64,000 nucleotides of DNA from an uncultured Bacilli bacterium (GTDB lineage: Bacteria; Bacillota_I; Bacilli_A; RF39; UBA660): contig CATNCE010000005.1 in NCBI GenBank assembly GCA_950097225.1, positions 1 through 64,000 on the forward strand. The letters run 5' to 3'. The notes beneath the pieces are model-generated. The model was given only the letters and a program-made list of their open reading frames with translations, did no database searches and was not told where the DNA came from. Shown here in pieces: positions 54,177 to 61,962 of the stretch. Each line of letters begins with the position of its first letter. Position 1 is the first letter of the stretch. A program made the position numbers and the translations under genes.

Positions 54177-54941
54177 ATGTATGTGATTTATATTAGTTTA
54201 TTTATAATAGGTATTATTCTTGGATCATTTTATAACGTTGTCGGCTTACGACTACCTAAAAATGAATCTATCATATCACCAGGATCACATTGTGTTAATT
54301 GTAACCATAAGTTAAACTGGTATGAATTAATACCAGTTTTTTCTTATATATTTTTGCACGGAAAATGTCGAACTTGCAAACAAAAAATATCATGGCAATA
54401 TCCTCTTATTGAATTGTTAACAGGCGTCCTTTTTGTCATAAGCTTTCTTCTTTTTGGTATTAATTATGACACTCTTATATCTTTAGTATTAGTATCAATT
54501 GTCATAACGACATTCATATCTGATTGTAAATATATGGTTATTCTAGACGAAGTATTAATAATAGCTAGTATATTATTGCTTATATTATTATACTTTCAAG
54601 GCGGCCTAATATATACATTTCGTCATCTTCTAAGTGGACTTTTATTGTTTTCAACAATGTTATTGATAAAAGTAGTAGGGGATCATGCTTTCAAACAAGA
54701 ATCATTAGGTTGGGGAGATGTTAAACTATCAGCTGTAGCAGGCATCCTTCTAGGGTTTAAACTGGGAACTATTTATATATTTTTAGGGGCTGTTTTAGCA
54801 CTACCTTATGCCATATATCAAACCATAAGACAAAAAAATAGTATGATTCCTTTTGGACCATTTCTTGTCTTAAGTATGATAATAATATTTTGGAATAGTG
54901 GACTTTTCCTCAAATTTATAAATATCTTAATGGGAGTATAA
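54177..54941 (+). CDS. Prepilin peptidase (PilD/ComC, A24 family)
   Basis: 254 residues. GGAGGT lies seven bases before the ATG at 54177, so an ATG at 54162 is not used. Zinc-binding methylase-type motif CVNCNH...CRTCKQ near the N-terminus, then membrane helices with the catalytic Asp in FISDCKYMVILDE and GWGDVKLSA. It cleaves and N-methylates type IV prepilins. Together with the platform protein it shows a type IV pilus, competence pseudopilus or similar apparatus, with its pilins elsewhere. Confidence 0.92.
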   Translation: MYVIYISLFIIGIILGSFYNVVGLRLPKNESIISPGSHCVNCNHKLNWYELIPVFSYIFLHGKCRTCKQKISWQYPLIELLTGVLFVISFLLFGINYDTLISLVLVSIVITTFISDCKYMVILDEVLIIASILLLILLYFQGGLIYTFRHLLSGLLLFSTMLLIKVVGDHAFKQESLGWGDVKLSAVAGILLGFKLGTIYIFLGAVLALPYAIYQTIRQKNSMIPFGPFLVLSMIIIFWNSGLFLKFINILMGV

Positions 54942-54942
54942 T

Positions 54943-56493
54943 ATGAAAAAAGCATTAATAATAATAATTTCTTTCTTTATTTTTAGTCCTAAAATTTTTG
55001 CAAGTGGACACATTAACAGCATGAATATTGATGTATACGTTGATGAAAATGGTACTGCAAGTTTCAAAGAAGTTTGGCAGATTAATAATAATGATACAGC
55101 ATATTTTGAGCGCCATTTTTCTGATGTTAAAGATGCAGTAGTAAGTGATATTATCATAACTGATGCCAATGGACATACTTTGGCATATCAAGAAAAGTTT
55201 AATAATAAGATGCCATTTGTCCATACTTTTCAGGATAAAAAAGATACTAAGATAATTAAATTTACAACCGATGGTAAAGAAAATACTATAACAATAGAAT
55301 ATAAAGTTGATGGAATAATAACACGATTTGATGACGTAGATGGACTAAATTGGTACTTCTTATCTTCATCAGCTCAAGAAATTGATACCCTTAACATATA
55401 TATATCTGGTTCTATTCCATTCTCTGAGACAACTACAGCTCTATATGGAATAGGGAATGTATCAAGCTTATTTAATGAGGGAAAAATTCATCTTTTTGCT
55501 TCTAATGTTGCCACTAATTCCAAAATTAAATTGTTAGCATCATTTACTGATACTAAATTTATTAAACATCAAACAAGAGAAGGGACACTACTTCAATATT
55601 ATAATAAGGTTGCCTCATCATCTCCTTTTAAACTCTACATTCAGAATCTTTTTAGTCATATTATTGTAGTAGTAATATTATGTCTTATCATCATATTGGT
55701 TATTACGCATCTTATTTATAAATTTATAAAGGGATCACATAATAAACGTTATCGCAACATTCTGTCGCATATTAAAGAATATAAGATCCCTGAACTGAAA
55801 GATATTGATTATAATGATTCAATACCTTGTTCTGGAAACATATATCAAATATACTTTATAGCTAGTTATTATAACCTTATAAAAAGTGATTCTTCTTTAA
55901 TTGGAGCAATATTATTTAATTGGTTATTAAAAGGAATCATTGCTATTAATGAAAAAGATGGTAAGTATCAATTAATATTATTAAAAAAAGATAAAATAAA
56001 TAGCGAACTTGATAAAGAGCTATATGCTATTTTAGAATCTTCCTCAGTTAAGCAAAGTATTGATAATAATAAACTTCATCGTTATGCAATTACCCATAGT
56101 GATGAAATACTAGCATGGTATAATAAAGTTGTAAGTGTTGTCCTTAAAGAAACATATGAAAATAACCAAGCAATTGTTAAAGGCAAAAAAACTATTCTTA
56201 CGAAAGAAAACTATCAAATGGCATTAGAGATTCAAAGTTTAAAAAAATATCTTCTCAATTTTAATCAAGTTCCCCGCAAAACGCGTCTAACTGAATCAAA
56301 TTATCATAACTCCTTAGTAATAAGCGTATTACTAGGGATCGATAATAATCTATGTGAAGAGATTTTACGCAAGAATCCCGATAATGAAAAAGCTATGATA
56401 CTATCGCAATTTCAAAAAGTTAAAAACATTTACAAGAATATATATTCGATTGCCAAAGACGAATCTAAAAATAAAAAACGTAAAAAGAGTTAG
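54943..56493 (+). CDS. DUF2207 predicted membrane protein
   Basis: 516 residues: signal peptide (1-22, ends IFASG), N-terminal DUF2207 beta-rich domain (DVYVDENGTASFKEVWQIN, WYFLSSSAQEIDTLNIYISGSIP), a membrane helix near 235-260, then a helical cytoplasmic part with repeated short blocks (LTKENYQMALEIQSLKKYL..FNQ). It follows the prepilin peptidase by one base, so it shares a transcript. The function of DUF2207 proteins is unknown. Confidence 0.82.
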   Translation: MKKALIIIISFFIFSPKIFASGHINSMNIDVYVDENGTASFKEVWQINNNDTAYFERHFSDVKDAVVSDIIITDANGHTLAYQEKFNNKMPFVHTFQDKKDTKIIKFTTDGKENTITIEYKVDGIITRFDDVDGLNWYFLSSSAQEIDTLNIYISGSIPFSETTTALYGIGNVSSLFNEGKIHLFASNVATNSKIKLLASFTDTKFIKHQTREGTLLQYYNKVASSSPFKLYIQNLFSHIIVVVILCLIIILVITHLIYKFIKGSHNKRYRNILSHIKEYKIPELKDIDYNDSIPCSGNIYQIYFIASYYNLIKSDSSLIGAILFNWLLKGIIAINEKDGKYQLILLKKDKINSELDKELYAILESSSVKQSIDNNKLHRYAITHSDEILAWYNKVVSVVLKETYENNQAIVKGKKTILTKENYQMALEIQSLKKYLLNFNQVPRKTRLTESNYHNSLVISVLLGIDNNLCEEILRKNPDNEKAMILSQFQKVKNIYKNIYSIAKDESKNKKRKKS

Positions 56494-56513
56494 AAAGAAA
56501 AGTGTGAGTTTAT

Positions 56514-57173
56514 ATGGAAGAAAACGAAAAGAAAGTTACTAACAGTAGTAGTAAAGGGAATACTCAAAAGTCTAGTGAAGTAAAAAAGGCCAGTACTCCA
56601 AAGAAAAATGATGAAGGGCCAAAGAATGTTGAAAAAAAAGAAATAATAATCAATGAAACAGAAAACAATAATCAAAAAAATGTTAATAACTCTAATGTTG
56701 TTAACAATAAAAATATCAAATATAATACCAAGGCCAAAAAAGAATTTTTAATAATACTAATTCCTTTAATTGTCTTATTTGGCATATTCTTTATCGCTTT
56801 TGTTGGAATTATATTTTTAATCATTTTATTAGGAGAAGATGGAATTATTTACGAAGAAAGATACTATTATGAAAATAATAATTACATAGTATTTTATTCA
56901 GATTATACATGCGAAATGGGCAGTATATCAGCTGGTAAATCAAATGGTATTTGCACTTATAGTATCGATGATGATATAACTGTTGATTATAAATTTGAAT
57001 ATTTAAATGAATTATACGAGTTTACATACTATTACAATGTCATTGATGAGTATAATATAGAATTATATGCATCATCCTACCTAGATGAAGATTACACTTT
57101 TAATAACATATGGTCAATAAGAGGGCATGGTTTAAAAACAAATAACCAAGATTTTGATCACTATAACTATTAG
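56514..57173 (+). CDS. Single-pass membrane protein with disordered N-terminus
   Basis: 219 residues. About 75 Lys/Ser/Asn/Glu-rich, probably disordered residues precede one membrane helix (~78-105: FLIILIPLIVLFGIFFIAFVGIIFLIILL). An extracellular domain of ~110 residues rich in Tyr, Asp and Glu follows. No family recognised. It lies 20 bases after the DUF2207 gene. Confidence 0.6.
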   Translation: MEENEKKVTNSSSKGNTQKSSEVKKASTPKKNDEGPKNVEKKEIIINETENNNQKNVNNSNVVNNKNIKYNTKAKKEFLIILIPLIVLFGIFFIAFVGIIFLIILLGEDGIIYEERYYYENNNYIVFYSDYTCEMGSISAGKSNGICTYSIDDDITVDYKFEYLNELYEFTYYYNVIDEYNIELYASSYLDEDYTFNNIWSIRGHGLKTNNQDFDHYNY

Positions 57174-57205
57174 TACTAATTATTCTAATAAAAGGAGGTA
57201 AAAAA

Positions 57206-57922
57206 ATGTCTAAAAAGATTTTATTAATACTTATTATAAGTACCTTTTTTACAACTGGTTGTGAAGAAAAAAATATTGTAGAATCAACTATCAAAGATGC
57301 TGGATATCAGGCTAATCAATCTAAATTTATCTGTGATTCCATCAAAGATGCTAAGTCCTTATCAGCAAGTAATAGACTATTCTTAACTAAAGACAATAGA
57401 TTGTATAAATACGATTTTAACGAGACATTTAGTAATGACCAGAATTGCCAAGAAATAAATTATTCAAACAGCGAACATCCGCATAGTTTACTATTTAATC
57501 GTCTTTATAATAAAGATAATAATATTTTATATACGTTTAATAATAATGTTTTAATTAGACCTGAAGAATATAATCTAAAAGAAGAGAATATTAATTTCTC
57601 CTTTGATTTTATCACTACTAATTATGGAACAAAAGAATATCTTTTCATTCAAAACCACCATGTCTATATTAGTGATACTTTAAAAAATGACAATAACAAA
57701 ATATTACTATTTGAAATTCCTGCTGACGAAAATATTATTGGCATATTCGGCACTCTAATAAAGACTGATAAAAATTATTACAATACTTATGAGAAAAAAT
57801 ATGTTAAAAGCAGTATAAGTGATATATATAATGATATCTTATTTGCAAGCCAGACCTTTATTATTGACAAAGAGGGCAATCTCTATGAGCATGAAGGTTT
57901 TGAAGAGATATTAATTCCATAA
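57206..57922 (+). CDS. Putative lipoprotein of unknown function
   Basis: 238 residues. Lipoprotein signal with lipobox FTTGC (Cys 18). The rest looks like repeated beta strands (LFLTKDNRLYKYDF, LFIQNHHVYISD, FIIDKEGNLYEHEG), perhaps a small beta-propeller. Excellent ribosome site (AAAGGAGGT). A terminator follows. The ligand is unknown. Confidence 0.65.
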   Translation: MSKKILLILIISTFFTTGCEEKNIVESTIKDAGYQANQSKFICDSIKDAKSLSASNRLFLTKDNRLYKYDFNETFSNDQNCQEINYSNSEHPHSLLFNRLYNKDNNILYTFNNNVLIRPEEYNLKEENINFSFDFITTNYGTKEYLFIQNHHVYISDTLKNDNNKILLFEIPADENIIGIFGTLIKTDKNYYNTYEKKYVKSSISDIYNDILFASQTFIIDKEGNLYEHEGFEEILIP

Positions 57923-57924
57923 TT

Positions 57925-57955
57925 GAGTATAGTTTAAAACTATATTCTTTTTTAT
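57925..57955 (+). terminator. Intrinsic terminator (+)
   Basis: TATAGTTT (57928-57935) pairs with AAACTATA (57937-57944), then a T tract. Confidence 0.75.
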
Positions 57956-57960
57956 TTATT

Positions 57961-57994
57961 ACAATAAAAAATGTAGATTATCACTATCTACATT
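57961..57994 (-). terminator. Intrinsic terminator of the minus-strand XRE gene
   Basis: AATGTAGAT and ATCTACATT form a perfect nine-base stem. On the minus strand it is followed by TTTTTATTGT. Confidence 0.75.
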
Positions 57995-57996
57995 AA

Positions 57997-58449
57997 TCAT
58001 TTCTTATGTTTCTTCTCTTCTTTAAAGATGTCTTTATCAATAGAAAATGGTTTATATAATTCTATTAAAGTATATATAAGTTCAGTTGTAGGGTAATATT
58101 TTCCACACTCATACCTTGAATAAAATGATTGAGACTTTCCTAAACGATTCGCTATTTGAGCTTGAGTTACACCATTTAAATCTCTTAATCTTCGTAAGTT
58201 ATGAGCAATTATATCTTTATCAGTAGTTAACTTAGTTGTAAGGTCAGCATCACTGCTAATACCAAATAAATAATCCAAACTTATTTTATAATTACTGGCA
58301 TATTTTAATAGTTTATCGATCGGAAAATTATTATGGCCATTTTCATAGCAAGACATAGTTGATTTATCAATATTCAATAACTCAGCAATATCCTTAGCTG
58401 GAATATCTTTCTCTTCACGACTCACTTTAAAATTTTCTACTACCACCAT
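57997..58449 (-). CDS. Tandem XRE-family HTH protein
   Basis: 150 residues from the ATG (complement 58449) nine bases after AGGTTGG. Two helix-turn-helix domains in one chain: residues ~5-60 (IPAKDIAELLNIDKSTMSCYENGHNNFP) and ~75-135 (NLRRLRDLNGVTQAQIANRLGKSQSFYSRYECGKYYP). A basic tail follows. Divergent from the next XRE gene, which suggests mutual control. Target unknown. Confidence 0.82.
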   Translation of the reverse strand: MVVVENFKVSREEKDIPAKDIAELLNIDKSTMSCYENGHNNFPIDKLLKYASNYKISLDYLFGISSDADLTTKLTTDKDIIAHNLRRLRDLNGVTQAQIANRLGKSQSFYSRYECGKYYPTTELIYTLIELYKPFSIDKDIFKEEKKHKK

Positions 58450-58574
58450 ACAATTCACCAACCTAATTATTTCATTAAGTCTGCTATAAAAAACGAAAGT
58501 TTGAGTATATGCATAAAATAAACATCAGAATAGAATAAGTAATATGTTAACATTATAAAGAAAGTTGGAATAAA

Positions 58575-59276
58575 ATGGATCAAGTTAAATTTGGAAAATT
58601 TATTAAGAAGAAAAGAAATGAGCTTGGCTTAACTCAAGCAGATCTTGGTAGCCTAGTCAATTTGAGTGATAAGGCCGTTAGTAAATGGGAAACAGGACGT
58701 GGAAGTCCTGATATTGACATACTTGTTCCACTAGCTAACGTCTTTGGTATTTCTGTTGACGATTTACTTAATCAAAGATCGGGTAGCAATAAAACAATGA
58801 GCTACAAAAGATTCTTAAAACCTTACATCTGTATTATTATAATTATAACAATTATTATTAGTAATTTTGCCACCTATCAGCTGAACCGGTATGCAGTCTA
58901 TGATTGTTCAACTACACAAGATAATTTCACAATTGATGGTTATATTCTATTAAATAGAAATAAATTCATATTAAATATTAAAAGCATTTCTTATAATGAA
59001 TCACATGTTGGTACTGAAAAAGAAGAAGTGCATGATCTCACTCTCGAAGTGTATTATGGTGATTATAAAATATATGAGCGTGCGCTTAATGAAAATTTCA
59101 TAAATAGTAATGGTATACATGATGCCTTAAAAAATGTTCATATATCTTCAGATAATTTAGAAAATAAAGAAATAAAATTTTCAAAAAAATATCCACAGAA
59201 AATATCTTTATTGATAAAATATCATAATGGTGGTAGTGAATTTATAAAGCATCAAATAGTTTTAAATGAAAACTGA
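58575..59276 (+). CDS. Membrane-tethered XRE-family regulator
   Basis: 233 residues, same layout as the gene at 3983: helix-turn-helix (1-64: KFIKKKRNELGLTQADLGSLVNLSDKAVSKWETGRGSPD), one membrane helix (~78-98), then an extracytoplasmic domain with a single Cys and a beta-rich look. Sensor regulators of this design act without a partner kinase. The downstream secreted protein (59369) may be a target or ligand; that is only positional. Confidence 0.83.
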   Translation: MDQVKFGKFIKKKRNELGLTQADLGSLVNLSDKAVSKWETGRGSPDIDILVPLANVFGISVDDLLNQRSGSNKTMSYKRFLKPYICIIIIITIIISNFATYQLNRYAVYDCSTTQDNFTIDGYILLNRNKFILNIKSISYNESHVGTEKEEVHDLTLEVYYGDYKIYERALNENFINSNGIHDALKNVHISSDNLENKEIKFSKKYPQKISLLIKYHNGGSEFIKHQIVLNEN

Positions 59277-59368
59277 TGTTCTACTAATAATATCTTAATT
59301 CTACTCAGCGTAGATTTATTATTTTGCCAAAATTTTGTAAAATCAACTTAGAAAGGAGAGTAGAGTAA

Positions 59369-60094
59369 ATGAAAAAAATGAGTATTATTATTGCACTTGC
59401 ATTAGTATGTTTTATTCCTAATGTAGCAAAAGCGGAGGAGTTAAAATTAATTGATGAGGTGACTAAGTACTTTAAAACAATTGAAAGTGCTGATCCAAAT
59501 CAAAGAAGTAGTTCACAGGAACCTATAACAATTGAAATTTCTGAAGAAGAATATTATAGTTTCAATCCAGATGTAATTCCGGCTGTAAGCACTACAGTTT
59601 ATACTGAGTATAAAAAACTTACAACGACTCTATGGGAAGTAGATGGTTACTATCGCTATCAAGTTGAATTAGATTGGCGTAATATGCCAAAAGTAAGAAG
59701 TTATGATATTATAGGTATTGGCTTTTTCTCAAGTGTCAAAATGAGCGGTAACTTTAAATATGAGACTCATATTTGTAGACATTCAGGGTGTACGATAGAT
59801 CGTACTCATACACCAAAAAATACTAGTACAGGTGTATCTGTAGTTTACAAATTACCAACTGACTCTATAATTTTATTGACTTCAGTATTACGTTTCGACG
59901 TTAAAAAGAATACAGATTTAACTATAATTAGACAAGCAGCAGTTGGAGATTATTCTCATGCAACTAAGACTGTAACTTTAGATCAAGCTTTAAAACATAA
60001 TATTGGTTTAAGTGGAATCATCCTAGATTCTAGTGTATCAGCTAAATATGATAAAATTGACGAAGCAGAAGCTAATTGGTCAGGTAACTGGTAG
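59369..60094 (+). CDS. Secreted protein of unknown function
   Basis: 241 residues with a clear signal peptide (MKKMSIIIALALVCFIPNVAKA, cleaved before EE). The mature part has a short helical start, then beta-rich sequence with one Cys pair (ICRHSGC) and several aromatic residues. No family recognised. AAAGGAGAG upstream. It ends NWSGNW and is followed by a terminator. Confidence 0.65.
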   Translation: MKKMSIIIALALVCFIPNVAKAEELKLIDEVTKYFKTIESADPNQRSSSQEPITIEISEEEYYSFNPDVIPAVSTTVYTEYKKLTTTLWEVDGYYRYQVELDWRNMPKVRSYDIIGIGFFSSVKMSGNFKYETHICRHSGCTIDRTHTPKNTSTGVSVVYKLPTDSIILLTSVLRFDVKKNTDLTIIRQAAVGDYSHATKTVTLDQALKHNIGLSGIILDSSVSAKYDKIDEAEANWSGNW

Positions 60095-60108
60095 TAACCT
60101 GTTTTTCT
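60081..60108 (+). terminator. Intrinsic terminator
   Basis: CAGGT (60081-60085) and ACCTG (60097-60101) with AC/GT added across one mismatch, then TTTTTCT. Confidence 0.65.
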
Positions 60109-60197
60109 ACTAATAAGATAGAGAACTCTCTTATCTAGGCATTCACTATTTTTTGCAAATTTGTTTAAATGGTGAATACAGATAGGAGGGATAATAT

Positions 60198-60488
60198 TTG
60201 ACAGACATATGTGATTTAATACATGGCTATGAATATATGAATTGCATCCTAAGAGGGAATTTTCGCAATAATATTCTTGGCCTATATGATTTTTATGTTA
60301 CTGCTAAGCACCAAAATATGCGAACAGCTGCTGCGTTTAATAATATAAACCAGTCGACTATTTGCAGAAGTATCAAAAATCTTGAAAATAGATGTTGCTT
60401 TAGCCTAATTATTACTCATAATCGCGGTGTCCGGTTAACTGAATCAGGAAATTACTTATTCAGAAGTCTCCATGATTACTTCTATTAG
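60198..60488 (+). CDS. Stand-alone LysR-type DNA-binding domain
   Basis: 96 residues from TTG, seven bases after TAGGAGGG. LYDFYVTAKHQNMRTAAAFNNINQSTICRSIKNLENR..F.LIITHNRGVRLTESGNYLFRSL is a full LysR winged helix-turn-helix, but the ~200-residue substrate-binding domain is absent; the stop follows at the normal domain linker. It is either a domain-only regulator or the remnant of a longer gene; no remnant of the second domain is visible downstream. Confidence 0.75.
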   Translation: MTDICDLIHGYEYMNCILRGNFRNNILGLYDFYVTAKHQNMRTAAAFNNINQSTICRSIKNLENRCCFSLIITHNRGVRLTESGNYLFRSLHDYFY

Positions 60489-60490
60489 TC

Positions 60491-60518
60491 TTGTTTTTCA
60501 AAAAAAATGTGTTATAAT
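60491..60518 (+). promoter_or_regulatory. Promoter of the 60563 gene
   Basis: TTGTTT (60491-60496), a 16-base spacer and TATAAT (60513-60518). Confidence 0.7.
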
Positions 60519-60528
60519 ATAACCCAGT

Positions 60529-60544
60529 TATGCGGGAGCGCATA
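60529..60544 (+). other. 5'-end mRNA hairpin
   Basis: TATGCG, loop GGAG, CGCATA: a perfect six-pair hairpin a few bases after the expected transcription start. It is too far upstream of the ribosome site to block it, so a transcript-stabilising role is more likely. Confidence 0.4.
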
Positions 60545-60562
60545 CCAATGGGGGAGAATGCC

Positions 60563-60859
60563 ATGCAATATGAATTGGATGAACTAAAAAATAAATCACG
60601 TTTTTTTTACAGAGAACTAGAGAAAGATTTAATCGACATCAACGATACACAAATAGATAATTATGAAATAGGATTAATAATTAACCATATTATAGAAAAA
60701 GATCTATATGAGGTGTACTATTTCATTAGCGGTCACAAAAAGACTGTTTCTGGTATATATAATAGATTATTTAGAAGTAAAATTATGGCTAAAATATATT
60801 TTGATTTAGCAGGATGGCGTCTAGAACAACGCGGATTAAAGCTATTTTTTAAAAAATAG
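60563..60859 (+). CDS. Small hypothetical protein
   Basis: 98 residues from the ATG six bases after GGGGGAGA; the frame is open upstream to 60530 but without a better site. Helical, charged, Tyr/Phe-rich, ending RLEQRGLKLFFKK. No family recognised. Own promoter and terminator. Confidence 0.55.
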   Translation: MQYELDELKNKSRFFYRELEKDLIDINDTQIDNYEIGLIINHIIEKDLYEVYYFISGHKKTVSGIYNRLFRSKIMAKIYFDLAGWRLEQRGLKLFFKK

Positions 60860-60888
60860 TATGCTTAGCCATGCAAATGGAGTAAAAA

Positions 60889-60929
60889 ATGAATTAATTA
60901 TTTAATAGATAATTAGTTCATTTTTTTTG
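60889..60929 (+). terminator. Intrinsic terminator
   Basis: ATGAATTAATTAT (60889-60901) pairs with ATAATTAGTTCAT (one G-T pair), followed by eight Ts. Confidence 0.88.
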
Positions 60930-60955
60930 TTAATCAATTATTTTTAAGATATAAT
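60927..60955 (+). promoter_or_regulatory. Promoter of the PfkB-type kinase gene
   Basis: TTGTTA (60927-60932), a 17-base spacer and TATAAT (60950-60955). The -35 box overlaps the T tract of the preceding terminator. Confidence 0.75.
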
Positions 60956-60987
60956 AATAGTAATATTATTTAAAGGGAGTATGAAAA

Positions 60988-61896
60988 ATGCGCATTATTA
61001 GTTATGGGGATTTATATATTGATTATTATTTTAATTCAGAGCTATTAATAGGAATATGCGGAGGAAAATCTAACGCTAATATTATTAGTAATTTATCGCG
61101 TTATTACAAAACTGCCTTTTTTGGTGCTGTTGGCAATGATACCCAAGGCACTATCGCAATAAAATCCTTAGCTAAACTAGGAGTAGATGTCGATAATATT
61201 GAAATTGTAGAAGGAAAAACCAAGGCTCTTTTTATTAATCCCAGTGGCTATCAGAAAGATTGTCCTTATTGCGGAAGAACTCTTTCTTATCAAGGTTTAA
61301 AAACGGACTTTGATACTATCCCAAGTTTAATACAAGAAGATGATATTATCGTTTTAGATAGTGCTAATCGAGAATCCCTTGAAGTATTAAAATATGTTCA
61401 GAACAAGGCCTTTATTGAACTTAATCATTTAGGGGATTTACTATATGAATCATTAGATGAATTTGTAACACTATTAAGTAATCGCTTCGAAATAATTAAC
61501 ATGAGTGGATCGGTATATAAAAATATTCGTAAAAAGTTTGGAATAGATTCCCTAGATCTATACGAACTTTTAAATCCGCAAGTTCTCATTATTTCTAATG
61601 GGAAAAGCGGGGTAGATATAATACATGATGGTATCCTAGAAGAAAAAGAAAATATCGATCCTATCCCCGTCGTTGAGTCATCTGGAGCTAAAGATGCCTT
61701 TTTCTCTGAATTCATTCGCACCTATTTAGAGTTTGAAGGGAACATTGATGATAAAATGCTTTCCTTAGCTTACATGCGAGCTAGTTCATTAGCGCGTTTT
61801 GTTGAATCTAACTATGGAGCTCGCACGCATCTAGAACCCCTAACCAAAATAAGTAATTATAAAGGATGCATATGTGAAAGCATTAACATTGAATAA
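60988..61896 (+). CDS. PfkB/ribokinase-family sugar kinase
   Basis: 302 residues. N-terminal YGDLYIDYYF, GGKSNANIISNLSRY (in place of the usual GGA.AN.A), FFGAVGNDTQGTIAIKSLAKLGV. The C-terminal catalytic block reads ESSGAKDAFFSEF, with the catalytic Asp kept where the family has GAGDAF. A Cys pair (CPYCGRTL) near residue 92 may bind metal. It phosphorylates a sugar or nucleoside; the substrate is unknown. Ribosome site AAAGGGAG. Confidence 0.82.
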   Translation: MRIISYGDLYIDYYFNSELLIGICGGKSNANIISNLSRYYKTAFFGAVGNDTQGTIAIKSLAKLGVDVDNIEIVEGKTKALFINPSGYQKDCPYCGRTLSYQGLKTDFDTIPSLIQEDDIIVLDSANRESLEVLKYVQNKAFIELNHLGDLLYESLDEFVTLLSNRFEIINMSGSVYKNIRKKFGIDSLDLYELLNPQVLIISNGKSGVDIIHDGILEEKENIDPIPVVESSGAKDAFFSEFIRTYLEFEGNIDDKMLSLAYMRASSLARFVESNYGARTHLEPLTKISNYKGCICESINIE

Positions 61897-61962
61897 GCAA
61901 AAAAGACGTTATAGATTTATTATCTTAATTAGTGTATAATTAAACTACACAAGGTGATGAAC

